Of a stretch of DNA of 64,000 bases, positions 35,273-44,150 are shown piece by piece (position 1 is the stretch's first letter; every line of letters begins with the position of its first letter). This DNA comes from WTJY01 sp045105475 (GTDB taxonomy: Bacteria > Chloroflexota > Anaerolineae > Promineifilales > Promineifilaceae): NCBI GenBank assembly GCA_045105475.1, contig JBGCDP010000170.1, forward strand, positions 23,938-87,937. Reading direction: 5' to 3'. The position numbers were made by a program, and so were the translations under genes. Below the pieces are notes generated by a model. The model was not told where the DNA came from. It searched no databases and saw only the letters and a program-made list of their open reading frames with translations.

Positions 35273-37609
35273 ATGTCGAAGCTATCATCACACCCTAAGC
35301 ATGTAATTTTTCAGTGGAGTCGCAGAATCTTTTTCTTGCTATCTATTCTTATTTTAATTGGAGCCGCGATTTTACTTCAACCAAAAGGGGTTTTTGCCAA
35401 TCCAGAAGATGGATTACAAGATGGTGTTGCTATTACAAATGTGGATACTTCAAATTTGTCACCCAGCAACCCGATTGTAACTGTTTGGATTAAAAATCAC
35501 GATCTTACACAATCTCATGATTCGACATTGGAGCTTAGCTACTTACTTTTCCCCACCACAGCCCATGGGAAATCTTGGAATAACTTAAAGCAGCTCAATT
35601 TCAGTTCTGAATTTGAAAATTTAGCTAGCATCCAGATTCGAAGTTTAGGGCCTGGTGAAGTTCAAGCAGTTGATTTTCCTATTAGATCAAATATGGTTGC
35701 CAGCTTGAGTCGGGTCCCAGGGATATTCATGGGTGAGCTTTTCTCAAATGTGGAGTCAACTAGATTGAGCCATCAGATCGGCTTTGCTTTTCCTAAAGAT
35801 ATTTCAATGATTCATACCACCGCTTTGGCATTTGATAATCCAAATTATGCAGTTGGAAATTTAGCCCCGCAAATTGAATCGACTGTAAACGGAATAATCA
35901 ACGGCTCTGAAATCAATCAGGAACTGTTTTCAATTATGTTGGTTGACGACTTTGGTGAAGGAGATAGTCAAATCTATTTTGTATACTCTGGAATGATTAT
36001 CCCAGCACGGTCAATTTTTGGTGGGTTACCAGACGCAGGTGGAAACTTGTCTGAAGCGATTTCTGAATATGATATGGGAGATGGCGAGACTTTAGGCGGT
36101 TATTTGAAGTGGGTTCGCCAAGTTACAAATAATCAAAAATTGACCTTTTCATTTTATGGTCACGGTGGCGCTTTAATGCCTGAAATTGAGCCTAGCGTGG
36201 AGAATTTGGTTGAGAGTACAACGTTTAATGGTAGTGGCCCAATCACTATGCCATCTTGGGTGTTAATTCAACCTTCCTGGGTGCTGATCCAGCCATCTTG
36301 GGTGTTAATTCAACCTTCATGGGTATTGATTCAGCCAACTGAAATGACTGCCGAACAAAGCTTTGCAACCGACTCTCACCCAGCAAGTTTGATCTCTGTT
36401 AAGGATTTAGCTACCGCATTGAAAAAAGGATCGAATAATGGAGAAAACCCAATAGATGTCGTTGATTTGGTTCACTGTTTTAGCTTGTCAATCGAGGAAG
36501 TTTATGAGCTAGCCCCTTATGCAAAAACGATCATAGGCAGCGCAAACTATCACTTTTTCGATGTGAGGATGCCGGGGAAAGCATTGGCCAATATCAACGC
36601 TGAAGAAACTGCCGAAAACATTGCGACAACAATCATGACTACCTATGACAATGTTTTGCCAAGCGAAGGATACCCGCGGACGATGGCGGTTATTGATGGG
36701 GCAAAAGTAGCTGATATTAAAACATATTGGGATCAAACTGCGGCCGCTCTGCTTGATGCATTTACTGATGATCATGCTAATACTCGTAACAAGCTTCAGC
36801 AGGCTTATTTTGCAACGACAAAATATGATTCAACCTCTTGTGATAACGAATTTTCGATAAAATCACCTGATGCTTTGGTTGATTTCTATGAATTTACAGT
36901 TCAACTCCAAAATGAGTTCAGGGATGATGTTGAGGTTGCCCAATCTATACAACGAACCTCAGCACAAATTGATTCGGCCGTCATCGCTGTCGTAAACCGT
37001 AGCGGAACACCTTGGTTTGGTTCTGATACAACTACTGATTGGCACTTTAACGGAAAAGGTCTTGCTATATTTGCAGACTTAGTAGGCCAACCAGACGGCA
37101 GCGGTCGGTATGCACTAAGCTGGCAATCAGCCTTTTATAACCGCACTCCTCATGAATACAGCCCTAATCCATTTGACTTTGTCATGTCTGATAATGGTGA
37201 ACCAACTTGGGCTGATGTCCTTTTGAAATCATGGGAAGGGTTTGAAGTATCAGCTCAAGGCTGCCCTGTTTTTATTCCTTCGAATCAGGATCAAGCGGAG
37301 ATTCAAGCTTTAGAGCTTAGTGTGTCAGGGAATACGGTTTCCGCTGACTTTAACGTTGATCGTCACCTTGGGAATTTAATAATGCTATTTGAGGTTGTCA
37401 CGGATGGTGAGGTTGTTTACTTCGAAGAAGTGCATACCGGATGGCTAGATTCTGGCAATCATACGATTGTGGCAGAGATCGACTTAAGCAATTATGTGTT
37501 GGAATCTGAGCCCCACGATGTTCAGCTATCTGTTTCTATAGATCCGCATGGGTATATTGCGGAAGAAAACAAAACAGACAATCAGTTGGCCCTTCTTTTT
37601 CAACCATAA
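35273..37609 (+). CDS. Secreted clostripain-like (C11) cysteine protease
   Basis: A 778-residue protein with a signal or anchor helix (about 19-36). A beta-sandwich N-terminal region (about 50-190) is followed by a caspase-like C11 domain with the catalytic His297 in FSFYGHGGAL and catalytic Cys402 in DLVHCFSLSIEEVYEL. The motif APYAKTIIGSANYHFF follows, as in family C11. Between His and Cys lies an unusual insertion of four perfect PSWVLIQ heptads (residues 327-354), in the part of C11 proteases where self-processing often occurs. A CARDB-like adhesion domain ends the protein (about 670-778). It would act outside the cell. Confidence 0.82.
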   Translation: MSKLSSHPKHVIFQWSRRIFFLLSILILIGAAILLQPKGVFANPEDGLQDGVAITNVDTSNLSPSNPIVTVWIKNHDLTQSHDSTLELSYLLFPTTAHGKSWNNLKQLNFSSEFENLASIQIRSLGPGEVQAVDFPIRSNMVASLSRVPGIFMGELFSNVESTRLSHQIGFAFPKDISMIHTTALAFDNPNYAVGNLAPQIESTVNGIINGSEINQELFSIMLVDDFGEGDSQIYFVYSGMIIPARSIFGGLPDAGGNLSEAISEYDMGDGETLGGYLKWVRQVTNNQKLTFSFYGHGGALMPEIEPSVENLVESTTFNGSGPITMPSWVLIQPSWVLIQPSWVLIQPSWVLIQPTEMTAEQSFATDSHPASLISVKDLATALKKGSNNGENPIDVVDLVHCFSLSIEEVYELAPYAKTIIGSANYHFFDVRMPGKALANINAEETAENIATTIMTTYDNVLPSEGYPRTMAVIDGAKVADIKTYWDQTAAALLDAFTDDHANTRNKLQQAYFATTKYDSTSCDNEFSIKSPDALVDFYEFTVQLQNEFRDDVEVAQSIQRTSAQIDSAVIAVVNRSGTPWFGSDTTTDWHFNGKGLAIFADLVGQPDGSGRYALSWQSAFYNRTPHEYSPNPFDFVMSDNGEPTWADVLLKSWEGFEVSAQGCPVFIPSNQDQAEIQALELSVSGNTVSADFNVDRHLGNLIMLFEVVTDGEVVYFEEVHTGWLDSGNHTIVAEIDLSNYVLESEPHDVQLSVSIDPHGYIAEENKTDNQLALLFQP
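36251..36334 (+). repeat. Four tandem 21-base units coding PSWVLIQ
   Basis: Units at 36251-36271, 36272-36292, 36293-36313 and 36314-36334 each encode P-S-W-V-L-I-Q. Units 1 and 3 are identical in DNA. Units 2 and 4 differ from them and from each other mainly at third codon positions, so the protein repeat is kept while the DNA drifts. The array lies between the catalytic His and Cys of the protease. Confidence 0.93.
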
Positions 37610-37682
37610 AATCCAGTTCAGCATCAATTTGTATCAGAAGAATATTTTATCTTGAGTCGCGGTAGCAAAGTCCTTTTGGCAA

Positions 37683-40220
37683 TCAATTTTCTTCTGGCAC
37701 AAACTCATCTACCGGCAAATTTACTTCAAAAAAGATCGGCTCACTTTCTTCTACAGTCCCATCCTCAAAAATCGCCTGGACCACCAAATCATATCGGCCG
37801 ACTTCGAGCTGCCAGAATGTTGAATAGGGCGATTGGATAAAGGTTTCTAGCGGTTGGCCATTGAGCAAAATCACAATTGCGGCCGCATCTAAATCGGTAA
37901 TCGCTTTCATTTCGATTTTTTGCACATCGGCCGGTAGCGACGGGGCAATCCGATATATCGCGTTTTGCGTGGGGCTCGTAATTGCCAAAATCGGGCCACT
38001 GTTTGTAGGGCTCTCCTCATCTAAATTTTCAGCCAACGCCATTTCAGTTTGAACCGCTTCAAGATCAGCAAGCAGAGGAATATTTTGATTGCGTGCCCAA
38101 CCGTGGGCTTCTGGAGGCAAATCAAGCACCAATAATTCACTTGTGCGGCCACCCGGTGTGCGGCTGGTCGCTAGCATTCCTGTTTGATTATCGATGCGGA
38201 CATGCCGGTAGAACCAATCTGACTGAGTTGGTTCTGTGCCTGACAAAAACCATTCGAGCCGTGTGTAGGGGCAGTCTGGGGATGGGAGTAAACCGGAGAG
38301 GGTGCAGATTTCAGTCTGGGCAACCCCTGCTGGGCGAATAAAGGGAACATCCGGCCGGCCGGTTAGAACAGATCGCATAAATTGATGCCAAACAGGGCCA
38401 GCACCAGTGATGCCAGTTACATTGACCATCGGTGATTGATTGACATTGCCGATCCAGACCCCTGTCACCAGCTCTGGCGTGTAGCCGACTGTCCAGTTGT
38501 CACGGAAATTGTTGGTTGTGCCGGTTTTTGCGGCCGCTGTGCGATCTAAGCGTAACAGGCTGTTCCTGCCGAACGAAAGCTCACGGGCGGCATCGTCACT
38601 CAGCATGTCATTGACCAGCCATGCTACTCGTGGGTCGAGCGTATCAATCGGCTGTGCGGCGGGTGCTGTATAAACGGCCGCCCCAGACGCAGTTTCTCTG
38701 ATATCTAAAATGATGATCGGGTCAACCCGCTTTCCCTGATTGGCAAACGGTGAATAAGCGGTGACCAAGTCATAAAGTGTGACGCTGCCGCCTCCTAAAG
38801 CCAACGAAAGATCAAATTCTTCGGGTGAGTTGTAGGTCGTGAGACCAAAATCTTGCAAGGCGTTTAGACCTTCTTTGAGACCCAACTGGTCGAGCGCAGC
38901 CACGGCCGGAATATTTAGCGATGAGGCCAATGCCTGGCGCATGAGCACCGGCCCATGTTCTGATCGTGAGAAATTAAGCGGTACGTAGCTTTCCCCTTTC
39001 TGCGTAAAAAACGTCGTTGTGACGTCCAAAAACATTTTGGCCGGTGTGGCTGGATTCGGCCGATTGGGGTCCATGCTGGCCGCGTAGATCAGCGGTTTGA
39101 GGGTTGATCCCGGTTGGCGAGGTGAGATCGCCATATTGATAGCCCCGGCCGTTTGTGTATTAAAAAAGTCAGGACTGCCGACTAAAGTCAGCACTTCACC
39201 CGTTCGTGGATCAATCGATACGAGTGCGCCGTTTTCAACATTATGGCCGTATCCTCCATCTTCTGGCTGATTTAACTTTTCAACCTGAGAGGCTAGAATT
39301 TGCTCCCCTTTTTGTTGCCAATCTAAATTAAGCGTGGTGCGCACGGTGAGGCTGGGCATGTTAGTGCGTTGCTCTGCTGAAAAAATAGCGTCTACTTCAG
39401 CCTGCACCATTTGGACAAAGTGGGGGGCCTCAATTGGATATGGCTCTGTGGTATAGATGAGTGGCTCACGCAGGGCTAGGTCGTGCTGCTCGGCTGAAAT
39501 CATCCCATCCTTAAGCATCAGCCCTAACACAACCTCTTGGCGTGCTTTTGCGGCCTCTGGGTCAACCAATGGATTATAAAGCGCGGGAGCTTGGGGGAGC
39601 CCGGCCAGCAAAGCGGCTTGAGCAATCGTCAGGTCGCTGGCGGTCCGACCGAACCATGTTTGCGCAGCAGCCTCAATACCATAGGCTAAACCACCATAAT
39701 ATGATTGGTTGAGATAAAGGGCTAAAATCTCTTCTTTTGAATAGGTTTGTTCCAATCGGTATGCGAGCCAGGCTTCGCGTGTTTTACGCTTGATGGTTCG
39801 CTGAGTCCGTTCTTCAGCGCTTAAGAGCAGGTTGCGGGCCAACTGCTGGGTGATGGTGCTTCCCCCAACCGCTTGATTCTGATTGGAAGGACTAACGGCC
39901 GACCAGACAGCTCGCACAACTCCGGCTAAATCAACGCCAGGGTGGCTCCAATAATTGCGATCTTCTGTTGCGATGGTTGCATCGATTGCGTGCGAAGAAA
40001 TTTGATCTAGAGGCAGACTCGCTTGGCGGCCAGTTTCGCTATCAACCCATTCGTACAGGAGGCGGCTGTTTCGGTCTTCAATGCGGATGGTGGGTATAGG
40101 CAGACTGTTCTCGAGTTCTGTAGGATGGGGTAGGTCGCTGAGTAAAAACCAGTAGACGGCCGAAAATGCGCATAAGCTGATAACTAGAAGAAAAAAAAGG
40201 AGTCTGCGCAAAAGTTTCAT
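37683..40220 (-). CDS. pbpC: Penicillin-binding protein 1C (bifunctional)
   Basis: An 845-residue membrane enzyme of peptidoglycan synthesis: TM anchor (about 5-27), GT51 glycosyltransferase (about 60-230) with catalytic Glu86 in ATEDRNYWSHPGVD and GGSTITQQLARNLL. The transpeptidase domain (about 320-610) has active Ser372 in RQPGSTLKPL, then SSLNIP and KTGTTNNFRDNW. A C-terminal PBP1C-type beta domain follows (about 740-840). It polymerises lipid II and cross-links stems in the periplasm or wall space. It converges with the clostripain-like gene. ATG 40220 is preceded by AGGAAA. Confidence 0.94.
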   Translation of the reverse strand: MKLLRRLLFFLLVISLCAFSAVYWFLLSDLPHPTELENSLPIPTIRIEDRNSRLLYEWVDSETGRQASLPLDQISSHAIDATIATEDRNYWSHPGVDLAGVVRAVWSAVSPSNQNQAVGGSTITQQLARNLLLSAEERTQRTIKRKTREAWLAYRLEQTYSKEEILALYLNQSYYGGLAYGIEAAAQTWFGRTASDLTIAQAALLAGLPQAPALYNPLVDPEAAKARQEVVLGLMLKDGMISAEQHDLALREPLIYTTEPYPIEAPHFVQMVQAEVDAIFSAEQRTNMPSLTVRTTLNLDWQQKGEQILASQVEKLNQPEDGGYGHNVENGALVSIDPRTGEVLTLVGSPDFFNTQTAGAINMAISPRQPGSTLKPLIYAASMDPNRPNPATPAKMFLDVTTTFFTQKGESYVPLNFSRSEHGPVLMRQALASSLNIPAVAALDQLGLKEGLNALQDFGLTTYNSPEEFDLSLALGGGSVTLYDLVTAYSPFANQGKRVDPIIILDIRETASGAAVYTAPAAQPIDTLDPRVAWLVNDMLSDDAARELSFGRNSLLRLDRTAAAKTGTTNNFRDNWTVGYTPELVTGVWIGNVNQSPMVNVTGITGAGPVWHQFMRSVLTGRPDVPFIRPAGVAQTEICTLSGLLPSPDCPYTRLEWFLSGTEPTQSDWFYRHVRIDNQTGMLATSRTPGGRTSELLVLDLPPEAHGWARNQNIPLLADLEAVQTEMALAENLDEESPTNSGPILAITSPTQNAIYRIAPSLPADVQKIEMKAITDLDAAAIVILLNGQPLETFIQSPYSTFWQLEVGRYDLVVQAIFEDGTVEESEPIFFEVNLPVDEFVPEEN

Positions 40221-40271
40221 TTTCCTAGTTTACCATTCTGTACAAAATCTTATCCCTACGTCAGAAATACA

Positions 40272-40307
40272 AAAAGCCTCTGAATCGTTAACGATTCAGA
40301 GGCTTTT
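40272..40307. terminator. Perfect 36-base palindrome, terminator after rpsU
   Basis: An 18-bp perfect inverted repeat, AAAAGCCTCTGAATCGTT then AACGATTCAGAGGCTTTT, lies 47 bases past the rpsU stop. On the minus strand its T-rich end acts as a terminator, and its symmetry makes it usable in both directions. It separates rpsU from pbpC. Confidence 0.88.
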
Positions 40308-40354
40308 GCAGTTTAGTTTTCAGTGAAGTAGAAAACAGAACAGATGGGTGTGAA

Positions 40355-40561
40355 CTAACGGTCTGAACGACCGCCGCCACCACCACCACCGCTACCACGG
40401 CGTGATGCCTTTTTCTCTTTGATGCGGCGTACCTCGCTGTTTGGAATGAACCAGCGTTTACGGCGTGCATCGGTCAGAATGCGGCTTTTGACAACTTCTT
40501 TACGGAAGCGTCGCAGTAACTGTTCTTGTGTTTCTCCACCTTGGAGTTGAACTTTTGGCAT
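40355..40561 (-). CDS. rpsU: 30S ribosomal protein S21
   Basis: A 68-residue small-subunit protein that assists initiation at mRNA 3'-16S pairing. Family features are MPKVQLQGGETQEQLLRRFRKEV and RKRWFIPNSEVRRIKEKKASRR. ATG 40561 follows a strong ribosome binding site (GGGGGTGAT, 5 bases upstream). The first codon in the longer frame is not needed. Unusually, the protein ends in a Gly-rich tail (seven Gly in a row, then RSDR), which is absent from E. coli S21 and resembles the Gly-rich tails of RNA-binding proteins. It has its own terminator. Confidence 0.95.
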   Translation of the reverse strand: MPKVQLQGGETQEQLLRRFRKEVVKSRILTDARRKRWFIPNSEVRRIKEKKASRRGSGGGGGGGRSDR

Positions 40562-40708
40562 GAATATCACCCCCTTTTGGGGAAAATTTATTTTTGAAGG
40601 TCAATAATCTTTATTGCCAAGACAATAAAGTTGTTGATGTCTTAAATATTTTATTTGAAAAAAGCTTCAAATGGGCGACCGATAGTATAGCGATTCAGGG
40701 GGGTTATT

Positions 40709-41236
40709 TCAACAAGAGATTAGGTGGCTATTTGATAACCGGGGGAGTCTATCTGGCTGAAAGTGCCATAAATCCCTATTTACCCGCTGTGTTTGCGGCA
40801 ATATGTCTAGCTGAGCCAATATCGTAATGATATGTCCGTGATGTTCTTCGGCAAACATGATGATATGGATCAGGACTTCCCAGATTGGCCCTTGAATGCC
40901 TTCGGCCGTCCGATTTAATTCATCAGACGTTTTTGAGCTGATGTAGTTTTCAAGATCGGCCGATGCTGTGTTCCAAAGATCAAGCAGCTGTTTGGGGTCT
41001 GCAAAAAGTTTGTTGTTAACCGTAATCGGCGTCGTGTCTCGTTCGCCATTTAAAAAGCCCAGCCAACGATTGAATTCAGCAATCACCAGCATAATGTGGT
41101 CGCTAACTGACAAATTAGCTGGTTCCAATAACGCATTAAAGTGTGTGTCTGGCATTTTTAAGATGTCAATCCACAGCTTTTCATAACGTTGATTGTGCTG
41201 TTTTGTAAAGTTTTGAATAAGTTCTAAGCTGTTCAA
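40709..41236 (-). CDS. DinB-family four-helix protein
   Basis: A 175-residue DinB/YfiT-like protein with the usual bundle: NSLELIQNFTKQHNQRYEKL, SVSDHIMLVIAEFNRWL (potential metal His), and EEHHGHIITILAQLDIL at the end of the third helix. It probably binds a divalent metal and acts as a thiol transferase or hydrolase; the substrate is unknown. TTG 41236 is favoured because GGAG lies 7 bases upstream. The start of the window encodes a tandem-domain relative. Confidence 0.8.
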   Translation of the reverse strand: MNSLELIQNFTKQHNQRYEKLWIDILKMPDTHFNALLEPANLSVSDHIMLVIAEFNRWLGFLNGERDTTPITVNNKLFADPKQLLDLWNTASADLENYISSKTSDELNRTAEGIQGPIWEVLIHIIMFAEEHHGHIITILAQLDILPQTQRVNRDLWHFQPDRLPRLSNSHLISC

Positions 41237-41405
41237 GATATGTCTCCATTGTGTTTGTGATGCGTGTTGAGATGAAATGGAAAATGTTAAAAAGAGGATG
41301 CTAAGTGTAACGGGGTTACAAGTTTACAGACATGTAAATTTTCTTTAACACTTCCTTTGTTTTTCTTTACGTGGCTTTTGGTTGTGAGTTGTGACTAAAA
41401 ATAAT

Positions 41406-43079
41406 TTATTCAATCGAATAAATTAGGATTGAATAGCCTATTTGATCAATGGGTTCAATATTGCGGAAGTATGCATAGACCGTTTTTTCTTCTGGCTTGA
41501 GAGGCATTTCTTGCAAATTGGTTACACTAATCGCATAGATGCCCGGGGCCGGATTGGACCGATCAAAAGGAACATCCCACCATAAATGACGGAAGAAAGT
41601 AGGGTCGCCTGGCAATGGTGTGTACTGGATGTTGTAGAGGGCTGGATCGGCCGTGCCAAAGTAGGCGAGATTAATTGTTGAAACCTGATTTTTATCCATC
41701 CAGAGCTTTAGCCGTTGTAAGTCCTGACCCCAATCGATATTGCTATCGACCAGAATGTGTTGGCCGTTGTCAGGCCCACCAAAAAGCTGATTGAAGAAGC
41801 TAATCTGATGGGGGTGAATGATGAGGGTTGGGAGTAAGAACAAGCTGATTACTCCGATCAAAGCTGGTTGTTGCCATCGATCAAGTGCTGGCCATCGGTC
41901 GCTCACTAATACTTGTTTGATTGCACCCGCGATTATCAGATAAACGAAAGGTAATATCGGCATTAGGTGGCGGTAGCCAATATTGAGAGAGCTATTTAAG
42001 GTAAAGCCAAAATACAACAAAACAGGAATTAATAGCCAAACGGTCTTGCTGCGTGTAGTCAAAGTGATCAGCAAAAAGATTGCTCCAAATAAGAGTGCAA
42101 AGAGAACAAAAAGAGGCGTTTTGGCTAAAAATGCAATTGGAAAATAAAGTAGAAAACCTTCTTGAGAAAACTCACCCCATAAAAAAGACCAGCCACGGCC
42201 GCCGCCGCTCAGCAGCGTAATTCGCTCGATGCCGGACCAGAAGGTGGGCAATGGAGCTGAAAAGCGATTGAGCCACACCATCGACTCATCGATAAATGTG
42301 AAATTTCCCCATTCAAAACCAAAGGCTGCCCAAAGTACAGCAAGTGACATAAACCCAGCTGTGACTAGATGGAGCAGTCGTCTGGTAACAGTCGATGTAG
42401 TTTTAGGGTAAAGGGGTAACACGGCCAATACAATCCAGATAGGGATAAAAACCATGCTGGTCAACTTTGACGCAAACGCCAATCCGATGGCTAAGGCGGC
42501 GAGCAAGATCGCTCGGGTCGGCCGTTTTTCAGCAGAATTAAAGAGAATGTAGACAGCAAATGTTGCGAGAAAGATGGACAGTGTCCCACCCAAATCTGTT
42601 GTGATAAACCGGCCGTGAGCGAAGATAGTTGGATCAAACAGTAGGGCCGAAAATGTCAGCAGGCCGGCCGGTTTACCCCATAGCCTATTTCCAAAACGAT
42701 AGCCGGTGGCTGCCAAGAAAATCGTCATGAAAACGATCGGAATCCGCCCTAAAAAGACCATTAGGCTCGTTGGGTTCCCATCTTTCCAAAAAAAGCTGTC
42801 TGCAACCGAATACCAATAGCGTTCTTGCCATCCTTGATGGTCGGTTGAAAAGTTGAGGCCATCCACTAATTTTAGGGGGAGAGCGCTGAGCAAATTGATG
42901 AGTGTTGGGTGCTCAATGTTTAGGCGTGGATCACCTGTTGCTAAAAACGAATAGCCGCGGGTTAAATGATTTTGCTCATCAACAATCGGGCTGTCTGTAA
43001 TTAGGCTATCAACGGCGAGTCCGAAGAATAGCCAAATTAATAAAATGATGGTGATTTTCTCAAAACCAAATGTTCGCAT
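41406..43079 (-). CDS. GT39-type membrane glycosyltransferase (PMT/ArnT-like)
   Basis: A 557-residue polytopic protein with about 12 hydrophobic helices. The first periplasmic loop carries DSPIVDEQNHLTRGYSFLAT and RLNIEHPTLINLL, the acidic motif and HP motif of dolichyl-phosphate-mannose/ArnT-type GT-C enzymes. The C-terminal soluble part has DSNIDWGQDLQRLKLWM, typical of this subgroup in Chloroflexota. It would transfer a sugar from a polyprenyl phosphate to a protein or lipid outside the membrane. It is divergent from the flippase-like gene, with 89 bases between. A second GT39 protein lies at the right edge. Confidence 0.87.
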   Translation of the reverse strand: MRTFGFEKITIILLIWLFFGLAVDSLITDSPIVDEQNHLTRGYSFLATGDPRLNIEHPTLINLLSALPLKLVDGLNFSTDHQGWQERYWYSVADSFFWKDGNPTSLMVFLGRIPIVFMTIFLAATGYRFGNRLWGKPAGLLTFSALLFDPTIFAHGRFITTDLGGTLSIFLATFAVYILFNSAEKRPTRAILLAALAIGLAFASKLTSMVFIPIWIVLAVLPLYPKTTSTVTRRLLHLVTAGFMSLAVLWAAFGFEWGNFTFIDESMVWLNRFSAPLPTFWSGIERITLLSGGGRGWSFLWGEFSQEGFLLYFPIAFLAKTPLFVLFALLFGAIFLLITLTTRSKTVWLLIPVLLYFGFTLNSSLNIGYRHLMPILPFVYLIIAGAIKQVLVSDRWPALDRWQQPALIGVISLFLLPTLIIHPHQISFFNQLFGGPDNGQHILVDSNIDWGQDLQRLKLWMDKNQVSTINLAYFGTADPALYNIQYTPLPGDPTFFRHLWWDVPFDRSNPAPGIYAISVTNLQEMPLKPEEKTVYAYFRNIEPIDQIGYSILIYSIE

Positions 43080-43154
43080 GCGGCCGGTAGTTTAACGGAT
43101 AAGTGGGCTCAATAAAAAAAGTGATGAAAATCGGTTAACAAAGTAAAAAAAAGA

Positions 43155-43160
43155 TAGAAT
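43155..43160 (+). promoter_or_regulatory. TAGAAT -10-like hexamer 8 bases before the flippase-like ATG
   Basis: TAGAAT lies at 43155-43160 and the start ATG at 43169, with no ribosome binding site between them. A good -35 hexamer is not evident. If this is the -10 element, the transcript would begin at or next to the start codon and be leaderless. Confidence 0.35.
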
Positions 43161-43168
43161 ATTAACCT

Positions 43169-44149
43169 ATGAAAAAATACCTTGGCACAATACTTCGCAT
43201 CACAATCACAGTCGCAGGTTTAGTTTGGGCCATAAATGGAATTGATTTTCAAGCTTTGTGGGCGATTTTGCAGGAAGCCAACTGGGGTTGGGTGTTTGCA
43301 GGCTTTTTCTTAGTATTTATGAGTATGCCATTGCGTGCATGGCGTTGGTGGGTTTTGCTGAAAGGGCTTGGTGTTCAGAACATTAAATTCGGTCAGCTTG
43401 TTCAACTCTATTACGTTGGCAGCTTTTTTAATGCATTTCTGCCTAGCGGGTTTGGGGGAGATGTGGTGCGTGTGGTTGAAGTTGCGCAAGAAATTCCGGC
43501 CGACATCGCCTCTGGGACCGTCTTTTTAGACCGCTTTACCGGTTTGCTGCTCTTGTTTGTGATTGGCTTGATCGGTTTGCCGTTTTTGCCTGAGTCTTTT
43601 CCCAGCACGTGGGCCTTGGCTATTGCTATTGTGTGTTTGCTCGGGCTAATTGCTGGGGTGATTTTAATTGACGGCCGTCTTGTGCGGTTGATCGGCAATT
43701 CGGCCGTGGGGCAGTTGTTGCCCAAGATCGTCTCACCTGTCGGGACAGGGCCGCTGGCGAAGTTTCTAGCAGCGGTACAGGGGTGCGGCCAAAAGGCGGT
43801 TTTTCAAGCACTCGGCATTTCCGCCTTGTTTGACATCGTTTTGGTTGGATGGTGGTCATGCGCCGCTTACTCCCTGGGGCACTCAATTAGCTTTTTCTAC
43901 AACCTCGTGGTCGTTCCGGTCTTTGCCGTTGCGCTCATGATCCCATCTGTGGGTGGATTAGGACCGCGTGAAATGCTTGCCCCATCTTTGTATTCAGGGG
44001 CGGGATTAGGAACTGAGGCCTCTGTTGCAATTACACTCATCGTTTATTTGATGTTGCGTATGTCAAGTTTAACAGGAGGCTTGGTCTATGTTTATCGCAT
44101 TATTGTTGAAGGGAAAAAAGCGACCCAATTAGCAAATGAGGAAGGCTAG
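43169..44149 (+). CDS. Lysylphosphatidylglycerol-synthase-TM/flippase-like membrane protein
   Basis: A 326-residue protein of the UPF0104/AglD family with about eight TM helices. Conserved segments are MSMPLRAWRWWVLLKGLG, YYVGSFFNAFLPSGFGGDVVRV and DRFTGLLLLFVIGL; the last includes the conserved Asp-Arg. The C-terminal MIPSVGGLGPREMLAP is diagnostic. Members act in lipid-linked glycan or phospholipid transfer. Placement next to a GT39 gene supports glycan-lipid work. It runs flush against ligA, which is transcribed in the opposite direction; the stop codons are separated by one base. Confidence 0.88.
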   Translation: MKKYLGTILRITITVAGLVWAINGIDFQALWAILQEANWGWVFAGFFLVFMSMPLRAWRWWVLLKGLGVQNIKFGQLVQLYYVGSFFNAFLPSGFGGDVVRVVEVAQEIPADIASGTVFLDRFTGLLLLFVIGLIGLPFLPESFPSTWALAIAIVCLLGLIAGVILIDGRLVRLIGNSAVGQLLPKIVSPVGTGPLAKFLAAVQGCGQKAVFQALGISALFDIVLVGWWSCAAYSLGHSISFFYNLVVVPVFAVALMIPSVGGLGPREMLAPSLYSGAGLGTEASVAITLIVYLMLRMSSLTGGLVYVYRIIVEGKKATQLANEEG

Positions 44150-44150
44150 A

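Noticed and set aside
40272..40307. A 36-base perfect palindrome as a replication or recombination site
   Set aside because: It lies just after rpsU and ends in a T-rich tract, which fits an intrinsic terminator.
40594..40827. Possible 77-residue gene on the plus strand between rpsU and the DinB gene
   Set aside because: It overlaps the C-terminal end of the DinB-family gene on the other strand, has no ribosome binding site and shows no recognisable protein features.
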